From: OLB7 sp966250335
Lineage (GTDB): Bacteria; Bacteroidota; Ignavibacteria; OLB7
DNA: 64,000 nt
Assembly (NCBI GenBank): GCA_966250335.1
Contig: CBINGZ010000001.1
Span: 1 to 64,000, forward strand
Direction: 5' to 3'
The notes under the pieces: generated by a model
What the model was told of the DNA's origin: nothing
Database searches by the model: none
What the model saw: the letters and a program-made list of their open reading frames with translations, nothing else
Translations under genes and position numbers: made by a program
Shown here: one piece after another, positions 33,053-42,089 of the stretch
Position numbering within the stretch: position 1 is the stretch's first letter
Layout: each line of letters begins with the position of its first letter

Positions 33053-34222
33053 ATGACAGACCAGTTGACCAACGACGAGGTGCGCCGGTACAGCCGCCAT
33101 CTCCTCCTGCCGGAGATCGGCCCGGAGGGGCAGAAGCGGCTGAAGGGCTCGCGAGCCCTCCTGATCGGCGCCGGAGGGCTCGGCTCACCGCTGGCGCTCT
33201 ACCTGGCCGCCGCCGGAGTCGGCACGATCGGGATCGTCGACGCCGACGTGGTCGACGAGTCGAACCTTCAGCGCCAGGTCGTGCACGGGACGTCGTCGCT
33301 GGGAAGGCGCAAGGTCGAATCGGCGCGGGAGCGGATGCTCGACATCAACCCGATGATCGACGTGATCGCCCACGACGAACCGTTTACCGGCTCCAACGCG
33401 ATGAGGATCGCGACCGGATACGATATTCTGATCGACGGCACCGACAACTTTCCGACCCGATATCTCAGCAACGACGTCTCGGTGTTTCTCGGAATCCCCA
33501 ACGTCTACGGTTCCATTTTCCGGTTCGAGGGGCAGGTCTCGGTCTTCTGGGGAGCCAGGGGACCATGCTACCGCTGTCTCTATCCGAGCCCGCCCCCTCC
33601 CGGTATGGTGCCGAGCTGCGCGGAGGGGGGTGTTCTCGGAATCCTGCCGGGAGTGATCGGCTCGCTGCAGGCGACGGAGGCGATCAAACTCCTCCTTGGG
33701 ATCGGCGAGCCGCTCATCGGCAGGCTTATGCTCTACGATGCCCTGGAGATGCGATTCCGCGAGCTCAAACTCAGGAAAGACCCGGCCTGTCCGGTCTGCG
33801 GCGAGAACCCGACGATCACCGAGCCGATCGACTACGAACAATTCTGCGGCGTGCCGGCGCACGACCGTTCCCTATCCACTCAGCAACACAACGAAGAAAC
33901 GATGCCAGTACCGGAGATTTCCGTGGAGGAGCTTGCGCGCATCCGCGAGAGCAACGAACCTCACATCCTGATCGACGTGCGCGAGCCGCACGAGTACCAA
34001 ATCGCGAACCTTGGGGGGACGCTGATCCCGCTGGGACAGGTTGCCGAGCGCGCCTCCGAGATCCCGCAGGAGGGACGAGTCATCATTCACTGCCGCTCCG
34101 GCGCACGATCGGGGCAGGCGGTGCAGTACCTCCAGACGCTCGGCTACAACAATCTGGAGAACCTCGCCGGAGGAATCCTGGCCTGGGCCGACCGGGTGGA
34201 CCCGAGCGTTGCCAAATACTGA
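33053..34222 (+). CDS. ThiF/MoeB-type adenylyltransferase fused to rhodanese
   Basis: A 389-residue two-domain enzyme. Residues about 1-265 are an E1-like domain: RYSRHLLLPEIG, LIGAGGLGSPLALYL (ATP site), DADVVDESNLQRQ, and two zinc-binding CxxC pairs (CYRC and CPVC). Residues about 285-385 are a rhodanese domain with ILIDVREPHEY and the sulfur-carrying Cys347 in HCRSGARSG. This is the MoeZ/MOCS3 layout, which activates the C-terminus of a ubiquitin-like sulfur carrier and converts it to a thiocarboxylate. Its placement after metX and hom suggests it loads a carrier for homocysteine formation, although molybdopterin, thiamine or cysteine carriers are equally possible. No carrier gene is adjacent. 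Confidence 0.93.
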   Translation: MTDQLTNDEVRRYSRHLLLPEIGPEGQKRLKGSRALLIGAGGLGSPLALYLAAAGVGTIGIVDADVVDESNLQRQVVHGTSSLGRRKVESARERMLDINPMIDVIAHDEPFTGSNAMRIATGYDILIDGTDNFPTRYLSNDVSVFLGIPNVYGSIFRFEGQVSVFWGARGPCYRCLYPSPPPPGMVPSCAEGGVLGILPGVIGSLQATEAIKLLLGIGEPLIGRLMLYDALEMRFRELKLRKDPACPVCGENPTITEPIDYEQFCGVPAHDRSLSTQQHNEETMPVPEISVEELARIRESNEPHILIDVREPHEYQIANLGGTLIPLGQVAERASEIPQEGRVIIHCRSGARSGQAVQYLQTLGYNNLENLAGGILAWADRVDPSVAKY

Positions 34223-34472
34223 TTCGCGATCGACAACCCCACGATAACCGGCTGCATGCGGGCTGGTGGTGATTGACCCGCAGGCTGCCGTACGCCCGTC
34301 ACCGAGCGCACATGAAGGTGATCGGTGTGCGGTGGGCGGTAGATCCGCACGGATCACAGGTCACGCCTCCTCTCTCGTGAACACATCACGGCGGCATCGG
34401 CGCTATCGTGGGGTTGTCGCGCGTGTGTTAAACGCCGCGACCGGCGACTCTATTATCTATCTCCATCGGCCG

Positions 34473-34892
34473 TCATATTCCCGCCTTCTCCCGTGCCGCC
34501 CGACGGCGCGAGGCCATCGAGTAGAAGAGAAGAAACGATGCGGCGAGCATGACGGCCGCCGCGCATCCCCGCACGACAGGAAGCCGGGGCGCCGGATCGA
34601 ACAGCATGAAGCCGCACTCCGCGAGATATGCGCCGTACATGATCGTGAGCGCCGCCAGACCATATACCCCACGGGCCGACAGCTCCAGCACGGTTCCCGC
34701 TCCGCGATCGACCGTGGAGCTCATGCCGATGACGGCAACGGCAATCGACGACTGCACAAACATGTAGGTGATCATCGCGGCATCACCCGCTCCCCCCTCG
34801 ATGAACCTGTACAGCGACAGGATCCCTATCAGAATGAATCCCAGGGCGATGATCCCTCCCGGCAGATCTCTATATGCTCTTGTCGTGGTCAT
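34473..34892 (-). CDS. Four-helix membrane protein of unknown function
   Basis: A 139-residue integral membrane protein with four hydrophobic helices (about residues 12-32, 42-62, 75-95 and 108-128) and short loops, ending in an Arg-rich cytoplasmic tail (SRRRAAREKAG). No family was recognised. The open frame extends 45 codons upstream without similarity or ribosome site, so the ATG before TTTRAYRD is used. The gene is isolated, reading leftward between a gene-free stretch and the ThiF gene end. Confidence 0.6.
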   Translation of the reverse strand: MTTTRAYRDLPGGIIALGFILIGILSLYRFIEGGAGDAAMITYMFVQSSIAVAVIGMSSTVDRGAGTVLELSARGVYGLAALTIMYGAYLAECGFMLFDPAPRLPVVRGCAAAVMLAASFLLFYSMASRRRAAREKAGI

Positions 34893-35422
34893 AGGTGTCT
34901 CAATGGAAGATGAACGTTGTGGAGAACTCTCTTCTCGCTCTATGTAAAGGAGCACGAAGCTCCGACAGGTAAATAGGGGCCGGGAACCGTCCCGGCGATC
35001 CATACCGCCGCATCGTATATCATTCACGGGAGGGGGACGGCCCGATCCGTTCGCTCGCGGCTGCCGCCCTGGACAATGACGGCAGCCGCTCCGGTGGAGC
35101 TAGTCCCCACGTCCCTCCACGGGGGCAAAGCATCTCCGCGTGAGCCATCTCCGCGTGGGTTATCTCCACGCATGCGGAGAACCGTATATCGGGCGTCGAC
35201 GGCCGGTGCAAGGTCCGTCGCCCGCCGGATGATTCCGGCCTGGGCCCGAATCATCCGATGCGCTATCCCTCCTCCCGTGAATCCCTCTCTGCAAGCAGTA
35301 TGTTTCCCGGAGATGTAATTCCGGGAACCTTTTCCCGGAGATATATCCCGGAAATATTTTCTCTCGTTTTCCTCAACGAAGGGCTACGTCGAAACCATTA
35401 TGGCCGGCGGCGGCCTGATCGA
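34893..35422. other. Intergenic region with short tandem repeats
   Basis: 530 bases with no credible gene. It contains three near-copies of a 15-base unit ATCTCCGCGTGRG (35133-35176) and two neighbouring dyads TTTCCCGGAGAT-N-CCGGGAA at 35303-35327 and 35331-35354. These may be regulatory for the leftward membrane-protein gene or terminate the lipoprotein gene upstream. Confidence 0.4.
35303..35354. repeat. Two adjacent TTTCCCGGAGAT dyads
   Basis: Unit one reads TTTCCCGGAGATGTAATTCC and continues GGGAA; unit two starts TTTCCCGGAGATATATCCC and ends GGAAA, so each is a dyad and the pair is a direct repeat with a 28-base step. Seen directly; role unknown. Confidence 0.45.
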
Positions 35423-36301
35423 CTACTCGAAGAGCCCGATCAGAAACGACACCGCCCCCGATGCGGCATACGATCCCTTGAGCGCCGCCTTGACGATCAC
35501 GATCGCCGCAACGGGGGGAGGGGCCGTGGTTGCAATTCCCGCGCCCACAACGGCGCCGAGAAAATCCCCGGCGATAATCGCCGCTTTTTTCGCGCGCTTG
35601 TCGGTCGTCTTCAGAATCACCGCCCCTTCCTTGTTCGCTATATCGGGCATGCGTTCATTCCAGAAGATGGCGGAATGCCTGTAGACCGCGATGCCGGCCA
35701 GCGCAAGACATTCGTTCTCCTGCCACGGCTGCTCCATGATCTCACGTTCCAGCGCATTGATCCGCTCGGCCAGCGACGACGACGTAAATCCGGAATCGAG
35801 CGCGGCGCGGGCAAGGGTCATGACCCGCCGTGTGTAGTATTTATCTCTGGGAGTCAGCGAGCGGGAGTGAATAAGCAGATTGTTCGCGGTTGCGAACAAC
35901 GCGTCGATGTCATGATAGACATTGTTCATATGGGAGGTGACGAGGCGCACATCGTCCAGCGTCACCGATGATCCCTCCCCCGACGCATAGATATGAGCAA
36001 GCACCTGTCTGTCGATTTCGGCGTTGAACTGCGCCGACGGAATCTTCTCGGGAAGCGATGGAATGGTCTTGTGATCGAATTCCCTCAGCACGAAGGCAAG
36101 CCCTTCGTTGTGACGGACTCCGACCCAGTCGTACCGGTTCACGGCGGGGCGTGCCGATGGAACGGAGGAGACGGGACGCGACTGCACGACATCCTTGTTC
36201 ATTCCGACCGGAGTATCGTTCGAGCCGGAGTCGCCGCAGCCGACGCATAGGAAGAGGGTGACGGCAAGAAGCGTCGTCACGCGCAGATCTTTCAGGAACA
36301 T
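35423..36301 (-). CDS. Lipoprotein of unknown function
   Basis: A 292-residue lipoprotein: signal peptide with lipobox LFLCVGC (Cys at residue 22), then a Ser/Pro-rich linker. The body is helical and soluble (FDHKTIPSLPEKIPSAQFN, LTPRDKYYTRRVMTLA), and the last 45 residues are hydrophobic and Gly/Ala-rich (AAIIAGDFLGAVVGAGIATTA), resembling the glycine-zipper ends of some membrane-associated bacterial proteins. No family was recognised. Reads leftward after a 1.15-kb gene-free stretch that must include its promoter. Confidence 0.6.
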   Translation of the reverse strand: MFLKDLRVTTLLAVTLFLCVGCGDSGSNDTPVGMNKDVVQSRPVSSVPSARPAVNRYDWVGVRHNEGLAFVLREFDHKTIPSLPEKIPSAQFNAEIDRQVLAHIYASGEGSSVTLDDVRLVTSHMNNVYHDIDALFATANNLLIHSRSLTPRDKYYTRRVMTLARAALDSGFTSSSLAERINALEREIMEQPWQENECLALAGIAVYRHSAIFWNERMPDIANKEGAVILKTTDKRAKKAAIIAGDFLGAVVGAGIATTAPPPVAAIVIVKAALKGSYAASGAVSFLIGLFE

Positions 36302-37456
36302 GGCGGTAATCCTGTAGTTTGAGTGGTGTAATCGGCGGAATCGTGATTGTGGTGAATCCCGCCCCCAAATGCCCCGACGGCGGAAGCAGTCCGCGCCGGG
36401 CCCCTCACTATATGCCCTCGGATCGTTTCTTTGCCTGGTGATCCGTCAATACGGATGTCATGGAACAGCATGCGAGGCACGCATGAATTATTCCGGAAAT
36501 CCTTCAATCATTTTACAACAACTATTATGAACAGCGGCATTTCAACCTCGTGAATTACTGCGAATCATCTGCTTCCGTTATGAACGGTGGTATTTTATCG
36601 CGATTTATCGGCTTCCATACATCATCATCAAGGATGACGGCATCCTGAATATTCTCCAATAGGAACCTGAGGATAATGCGCTGCCGCGCCCGACATACAG
36701 AGTCGTGCATACGGTTCATGCCTGGAGGACATGATATCCGAACGTGTGAATTGACAATCGGGTTGTGGTAGTATCCTCTGCCTGGAAATCAAAAAAGCAG
36801 AAGAAAATCACTGGAGTGAATTTACATATCCCAGCGCGATCATGTCAAGAGAAAACTTCGTGTGTGGAAAATTTTTCCGCTGGTGGAAAACCATGTGGAT
36901 ATCGCGTATGGTGTGAGGCGGAATTCCTGCACGGAGACCGGGTGTGCATTGGGCCCCGGAGCTTTCCCTTATCGATCCTTCTCTCGTTGAGATCTCTCCT
37001 CATCAATGCCTTCCCTTACCATGACCTCCTTCTCGATCCCATCTCATGGAACCTGTGCCGGCAATATCCCTTGAGACGACGGCCGGCGGAGCATCGCTAT
37101 CAACCCGCCGGAACGGAACATGTCCGCTTCGCAACGCGACCGTCATCGACCTTTCGATCGATACTCCCGGTCGACGGCGATTCCCATCATCCTCTTCCTT
37201 CACCCCCCTGCCCATACCCACCGCAACCGTTTCATCTCTCCATCATCCCTGCATTCCCGGCGAAATTCCACTGAAATCGATTGGGAGCGGAACTGTAATC
37301 GAATGCAGGGGAAGCGGTAATCGGCGCCGATATCTTGAGAGGACAACTTCGGGACTGATATGAGCCGCGCGACATCGATCAACGGGAATCGTCTCCGGGT
37401 CCGCGATCGACGGTATCGGTAGTTCAAGAACCTTCCAACTCCAATAAGAATCAGCG
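36302..37456. other. Gene-free, lower-GC region
   Basis: 1155 bases without a convincing gene on either strand. The part from about 36460 to 36900 is visibly more AT-rich than the genome. It contains an imperfect tandem repeat of about 53 bases: ATTATGAACAGCGGCATTT at 36524 and GTTATGAACGGTGGTATTT at 36577, differing mainly by transitions. It lies between two divergent exported-protein genes, so it must contain both promoters; its size suggests decayed DNA or a non-coding RNA. Confidence 0.5.
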
Positions 37457-40429
37457 ATGTCCATGCTACGCACATTTGTCGTGATCTGCCTTGCCGTCAC
37501 AGCGTTTCTGATGACCGCCCGAACCACGGCCCAGCCGTTCGGCCCGCAGCCGGTCACCGATATCCGCGGCCATTTCGGGATCGGAACCGTCGCCCCCGAC
37601 CGGTCGGCGCTGCTCGATCTTACGGGGACGGCGGCGGGCCTGCTGCTGCCGAGAATGTCGGCCGATCAGCGGAACGCCATCCCGGAGCCTGCCCACGGAC
37701 TCCTGGTCTTCAATCTCGATGCCGGCAGGATCGATTATAATCTGGGCACCTCCCTGACTCCGCTCTGGGTGCCGATCCTCGACTCGCTCAGCATCGACGG
37801 CCTCATCTGGAATCTCGACGGAAACACGGCCACCGATCCGGCCCTCCATTTCCTCGGAACCGCCGACGCGCAGCCGCTCGTGCTCCGGACGAACAACGTC
37901 GAACGGGTGCGGATCGCGGTCACCGGGGAGATGGGAGTGGGAGCCGCCCCGACCGGCGACAGACTCAATGTGGGAGGGAACATCAACACCTCCACCCAGT
38001 ACAACCTCGGCGGCGGACGGATGGTGAGCGCGCCGGGAACGGAGAACACCTTCATCGGTCTGGGAACCGGAACGGTCAACACGGGGACCTACAACACCCT
38101 GGTCGGCGGGCTTGCGGGGGCGGCGAACACGACCGGCTCCTTCAACAGCGCGCTCGGTCAGGGAGCGCTCCAGAACAACACAACGGGAATGGTCAACACC
38201 GCAGTCGGCCAGGGCGCGCTGTTCGGGAACACCACCGGCCAGCTGAACACCGTGATCGGCGGCTGGTCGCTGAGCTTCAACACGACCGGCAACCAGAACA
38301 CGGCAACCGGCGCCCAGACCCTCGCCCTCAACACCACCGGGACCGGAAACACCGCAACGGGAGCCGCGGCGATGTACAACAACGAGACAGGGGCGCAGAA
38401 TACGGCAATCGGCGTCTCCGCGCTCCGGCTCAACGTGACGGGGAACAACAATGTCGCGGTGGGATTCAACAGCCTGCTCAACAACACGACGAGCGTAAGC
38501 ACCGCCGTCGGCGCGTACGCGATGGAGCAGAACACGACGGGAGCAGGGAACACCGGCATCGGATACGAGGCGCTCCGGATGAACCAGGTGGGGACATACA
38601 ACACGGCCGTGGGGGCGCAGTCGCTCCGTTCCTCCACCGGCATCTCGAACACGGCCGTGGGAGCCTTCTCGCTTCTGTTCAGCAGCAGCGGCGACTTCAA
38701 CACGGCCGTGGGAATCGACGCGCTCCGCCACAACCGCACGACCAACTCCAACACGGCGATCGGCTTCCTGGCCCAGCGGAACGACTCCATCGGCGCGGAG
38801 AACACGGCAGTGGGAGCCCAGGCGTTACGGAACAACAACGGTAACCAGAACACGGCGATCGGGTCGAACACGATGACCGCGAACGTCACCGGCTACTGGA
38901 ACACGGCGACGGGACACATGGCGATGAACCAGAACAATTCCGGCATCCAGAACACGGCGATCGGCGTCTCGGCGCTCCGTTCCAATGTGACGGGGAGCAA
39001 TAATGTTGCGGTGGGAATGAACACGCTCTACGACGCGACGGGGCATCAGAACACGGCCGTGGGAGCGTTCGCGATGGAGAACACGACCTCGTCGGCGGCG
39101 AACACGGCGGTCGGGATGGAGGCGCTGCGGGACAACCGGATGGGGGGATTGAACACCGGGATCGGGTTCCACGCGTTGCGATACGACTCGCTGGGTGTCG
39201 AAAATGTCGCAGTAGGATCATATGCGCTGCAGAACAACAATCAGAGCCAGAACACGGCGGTCGGCGGGCGGTCGCTGCGGGCCAACACCACCGGCTACTG
39301 GAACACCGCGCTCGGCTATGTCTCCCTTACCTCCAACACCACCGGCATCCAGAACGTGGGGATCGGCGTCTCCGCGCTTCGTTCCAACACCACCGGCTCC
39401 AACAACACGGCGATGGGGATGAACGCGCTCTACTACGCCAACGCCCCCTCCAACACGGCGATCGGGGCGTTCTCGATGGAGACGACGACGACCGGCGGCG
39501 GGAACACGGCGGTCGGCAGCGAGTCGCTGCGGATGCACAAGACCGGCATCCTGAGCACGGCGGTGGGACTCTATGCGCTGCGGAACGATTCAACGGCATC
39601 GAGCTGCACGGCGGTCGGCGCCTATGCCCTGCGGAACAACAACGGGAATCAGAACACGGCAGTGGGAACGAGTGCGCTCACCGACAACTCGACGGGGTTC
39701 CTGAATACCGCGATCGGATTCGGCTCGCTGGAGAACAACAGCGACGGAAAGCAGAACACGGCGGTCGGCGCATCCGCGCTCATCGCGAACGTTTCCGGCA
39801 GCGGCAACGTCGCAGTCGGCATGAACGCGCTCTACCTCAACCAGGGGAACTCCAATACGGCCGTGGGAGCCTTCGCCCTCTCGGCGAACACGACGGGGGA
39901 GTACAACACGGCGATGGGAATCGGTGCGATGACGGGGAACACCTCCGGTACCGGGAACATCGCGATTGGATTCAACTCTCTCTACTTGAACACGACGGGG
40001 GGCAACAACATCGTTATGGGGAGCGGAGCGATGCTCAACAATGTGAACGGCTCGAACAACATGGCGATCGGCATGGGTGCCGGGCAGGCAAACATCTCGG
40101 GGAACAGCAACATCTTCATCGGAGCATCGGCGGACGCCTCGGCGGGGAATCTCTTCAACGCCGCGGCGATCGGCGTCAACGCCACGGTCGGTCAGAGCAA
40201 CGCGATCGCGCTCGGGAACAACGCCGACGTGGGGATCAGGACAGGAACCCCGGCATCGGAACTGCACGTCGCGGGGAACGGAACGATCTCGCTGGCATCG
40301 AGAAGCAGCGACCCGGCGGCAACGGCGGGGGTGTGGAAGCTCTACATCTACGAGTCGGGGGGGACGCAGGAACTGCGGATCGTGGGACCCTCCGGGACGG
40401 TGAACACGGTGTCGTCGCTGACGCCGTGA
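37457..40429 (+). CDS. Large NTAxG-repeat surface protein
   Basis: A 990-residue exported protein with a signal peptide (residues 1-25, ending RTTAQ). Residues about 40-75 (GIGTVAPDRSALLDLTGT, then AAGLLLPRM) match the N-terminal module common in Bacteroidota fibre-like proteins. Residues about 190-900 are more than 25 imperfect copies of a roughly 23-residue unit of the form GNQNTAVGxxALxxNTTG, resembling head repeats of trimeric adhesins and phage tail fibres. The C-terminus (ASELHVAGNGTISL and following) has no T9SS sorting domain or peptidase domain. It most likely forms an extended beta-structured fibre or adhesin. Codon use within the repeats varies, so they are old. Confidence 0.75.
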   Translation: MSMLRTFVVICLAVTAFLMTARTTAQPFGPQPVTDIRGHFGIGTVAPDRSALLDLTGTAAGLLLPRMSADQRNAIPEPAHGLLVFNLDAGRIDYNLGTSLTPLWVPILDSLSIDGLIWNLDGNTATDPALHFLGTADAQPLVLRTNNVERVRIAVTGEMGVGAAPTGDRLNVGGNINTSTQYNLGGGRMVSAPGTENTFIGLGTGTVNTGTYNTLVGGLAGAANTTGSFNSALGQGALQNNTTGMVNTAVGQGALFGNTTGQLNTVIGGWSLSFNTTGNQNTATGAQTLALNTTGTGNTATGAAAMYNNETGAQNTAIGVSALRLNVTGNNNVAVGFNSLLNNTTSVSTAVGAYAMEQNTTGAGNTGIGYEALRMNQVGTYNTAVGAQSLRSSTGISNTAVGAFSLLFSSSGDFNTAVGIDALRHNRTTNSNTAIGFLAQRNDSIGAENTAVGAQALRNNNGNQNTAIGSNTMTANVTGYWNTATGHMAMNQNNSGIQNTAIGVSALRSNVTGSNNVAVGMNTLYDATGHQNTAVGAFAMENTTSSAANTAVGMEALRDNRMGGLNTGIGFHALRYDSLGVENVAVGSYALQNNNQSQNTAVGGRSLRANTTGYWNTALGYVSLTSNTTGIQNVGIGVSALRSNTTGSNNTAMGMNALYYANAPSNTAIGAFSMETTTTGGGNTAVGSESLRMHKTGILSTAVGLYALRNDSTASSCTAVGAYALRNNNGNQNTAVGTSALTDNSTGFLNTAIGFGSLENNSDGKQNTAVGASALIANVSGSGNVAVGMNALYLNQGNSNTAVGAFALSANTTGEYNTAMGIGAMTGNTSGTGNIAIGFNSLYLNTTGGNNIVMGSGAMLNNVNGSNNMAIGMGAGQANISGNSNIFIGASADASAGNLFNAAAIGVNATVGQSNAIALGNNADVGIRTGTPASELHVAGNGTISLASRSSDPAATAGVWKLYIYESGGTQELRIVGPSGTVNTVSSLTP

Positions 40430-40438
40430 TCGTATCGG

Positions 40439-41053
40439 CTACAACCCCACCGGCGCGATATTCAGGAGCGTCAGCGTGGGCCGGTCGGTGTAGTTTCTGA
40501 GAAGATGCGTGTTCCCGGCGTCGTACTCCATCGTCTCCCCCTCGTGCATCACATACTCGGTGCCGCCGCAGACCAGCAGCAGCTTCCCCCGCACGCCGTA
40601 CGCCGTGACGCCGGCGTTGAACCTGATCGGCTCCGGGGTCCATTCGCTGTGGGGAGGAAGCATGATCTCGACGACCTCGGCGCGAAGGTCGGAATGATGG
40701 GGCGTCAGGATATGCGTGTACCCTTTGACCGTCGACGGCAGGTTGCCGCGGTCGTCCGGTATATCGCCGTCGACCACGATCCGGTCGGCGCGACGGGTGC
40801 GGATGCCGTCCTCGGGAGCGGGGAGAGATTCCGCTCTGGTGAAGAAGCTGCAGAGCGTCTCCCCAAGACCATGGACGATCCGCATCACCGTGCTCCAGTG
40901 GGGAGTACGCTTCCCGCTTTCGACAAGCGAGACATAGCCCTTGGAGATGCCGGCGACCTCGGCCACCCGTTCCAGCGTCCAGTCGCGCGACTTGCGGAGA
41001 CGCTTCAGGTTCTCGCCGAGGTATTTCGGATGGTGGATGATATGACGCGGCAT
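40439..41053 (-). CDS. XRE-cupin transcriptional regulator
   Basis: A 204-residue regulator. An XRE helix-turn-helix lies at about residues 12-66 (LGENLKRLRKSRDWTLERVA, then ISKGYVSLVESGKRTP). The C-terminal half is a cupin that senses a small ligand (LPPHSEWTPEPIRFN, MHEGETMEYDAGNTHLLRNY). Regulators of this layout control amino-acid, polyamine or sugar-acid genes, mostly as repressors. The longer open frame upstream has no similarity, so the ATG before PRHIIHH is used. Its targets are not evident; it sits just before the YbbR gene on the same strand but is not obviously part of that operon. Confidence 0.88.
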   Translation of the reverse strand: MPRHIIHHPKYLGENLKRLRKSRDWTLERVAEVAGISKGYVSLVESGKRTPHWSTVMRIVHGLGETLCSFFTRAESLPAPEDGIRTRRADRIVVDGDIPDDRGNLPSTVKGYTHILTPHHSDLRAEVVEIMLPPHSEWTPEPIRFNAGVTAYGVRGKLLLVCGGTEYVMHEGETMEYDAGNTHLLRNYTDRPTLTLLNIAPVGL

Positions 41054-41111
41054 GTGGAGTCTGCTCCAGGTGATGTGATATCGGGTGATCTCTACGTACC
41101 CCGCGGGCCCG

Positions 41112-42089
41112 CTACCGTGCGGCCTGACTTCCGAGCCCTCTGCGCCAGCGGTAACGGACGCGGTCCGGCTCCACACGGATGACGGTCAGGGTCGGCGGCA
41201 GGTTCCACATGCGGGGGCGGGCAAGGCCGAGCGTATCATATCCCTGCACCACGTCGATATAGGCCTGAAGCATCTTCGGGTTCAGCTCGCTCAGGTCGCG
41301 CACGCCGCCGCGGATCACGACATCGACCCGGCGCGGTTCTATGACCAGCTCCAGGCCGGGGTCGTGCGCGGAGCCGCGGTTGTGGATCGGGATCTCCACG
41401 AACCTCTGCTCGGCGATCTCCTGCACGTCGGCGCTCAGCTCCGCCACCTGAAGGTTCGGCCGCGCCACCCCCTGCAACGTATCGCTCACCCGCACCAGGC
41501 GACGGGCTATCGGGTTGTGGATATCCTCCAGCTTCACCGGCTCCGTGGTCCATGTCGTGATCTCCTCCAGCGCCTTGGCCGAACCGGTCAGGGTGACGCT
41601 GTCGGGACGGATCTCCGGTTTCCCGATCACCTGAAACCCCGGCCGGGTGCTGATGACCACATCGGGGAAGAGAGGGACCCGCTTCTGGGCGACCCTCCCA
41701 ACAACGAGCGTCAGGGAATCGGGGGAGATGCTGGTGATCTGCTGCACGTTCGTGATGCTCTCCCGCACGCTCAGCAGCAGGGTGTTCCGATCGATCGAGA
41801 CGGCCCGCTCCTCCTGGTTCGGCGAGACGATCGGGCGGAGCGTGGTCTCGGTGGCGCCGGTCGCCGCAAGCTTCAGCAGCGACCAGCCGTCGGCGCGGAG
41901 CGTCACATGGATATACTGCTGCACCGGCTCTATCAGCGCCTGATCGGGGGGAAGATACACGCGCAGGGGAACGGGAATGGTGGAGACATACGTGTCCGAA
42001 AGAGCCGCCACTCCCCACAGCGCCGCCGCGAAGACCAGGGCTCCCAGGACACGTCTGAACGTTCCCCTGCTTTTGTGCGTGCTCGGCAT
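41112..42089 (-). CDS. YbbR-like (CdaR) domain protein
   Basis: A 325-residue protein with one N-terminal membrane helix (about residues 13-30) and several extracytoplasmic YbbR repeats, each with the pattern RPDSVTLTGSAKALEEI and its relatives. In Firmicutes the YbbR protein CdaR regulates the diadenylate cyclase CdaA, but no cyclase gene is near here. Its start codon overlaps the gcvT stop by one base (TAATG), so it is translationally coupled to gcvT, an unusual pairing. Confidence 0.8.
   Translation of the reverse strand: MPSTHKSRGTFRRVLGALVFAAALWGVAALSDTYVSTIPVPLRVYLPPDQALIEPVQQYIHVTLRADGWSLLKLAATGATETTLRPIVSPNQEERAVSIDRNTLLLSVRESITNVQQITSISPDSLTLVVGRVAQKRVPLFPDVVISTRPGFQVIGKPEIRPDSVTLTGSAKALEEITTWTTEPVKLEDIHNPIARRLVRVSDTLQGVARPNLQVAELSADVQEIAEQRFVEIPIHNRGSAHDPGLELVIEPRRVDVVIRGGVRDLSELNPKMLQAYIDVVQGYDTLGLARPRMWNLPPTLTVIRVEPDRVRYRWRRGLGSQAAR

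Noticed and set aside
36765..37274. A 169-codon + strand frame in the gene-free region
   Set aside because: No ribosome site, no domain, irregular codon use, and the C-terminal part is proline-rich low complexity. A mixed-composition intergenic frame is more likely.
38000..40150. A possible CRISPR or satellite array in the NTAxG repeat region
   Set aside because: The periodicity is in the protein frame, with varied codons and no constant repeats or spacers; it is a coding repeat.
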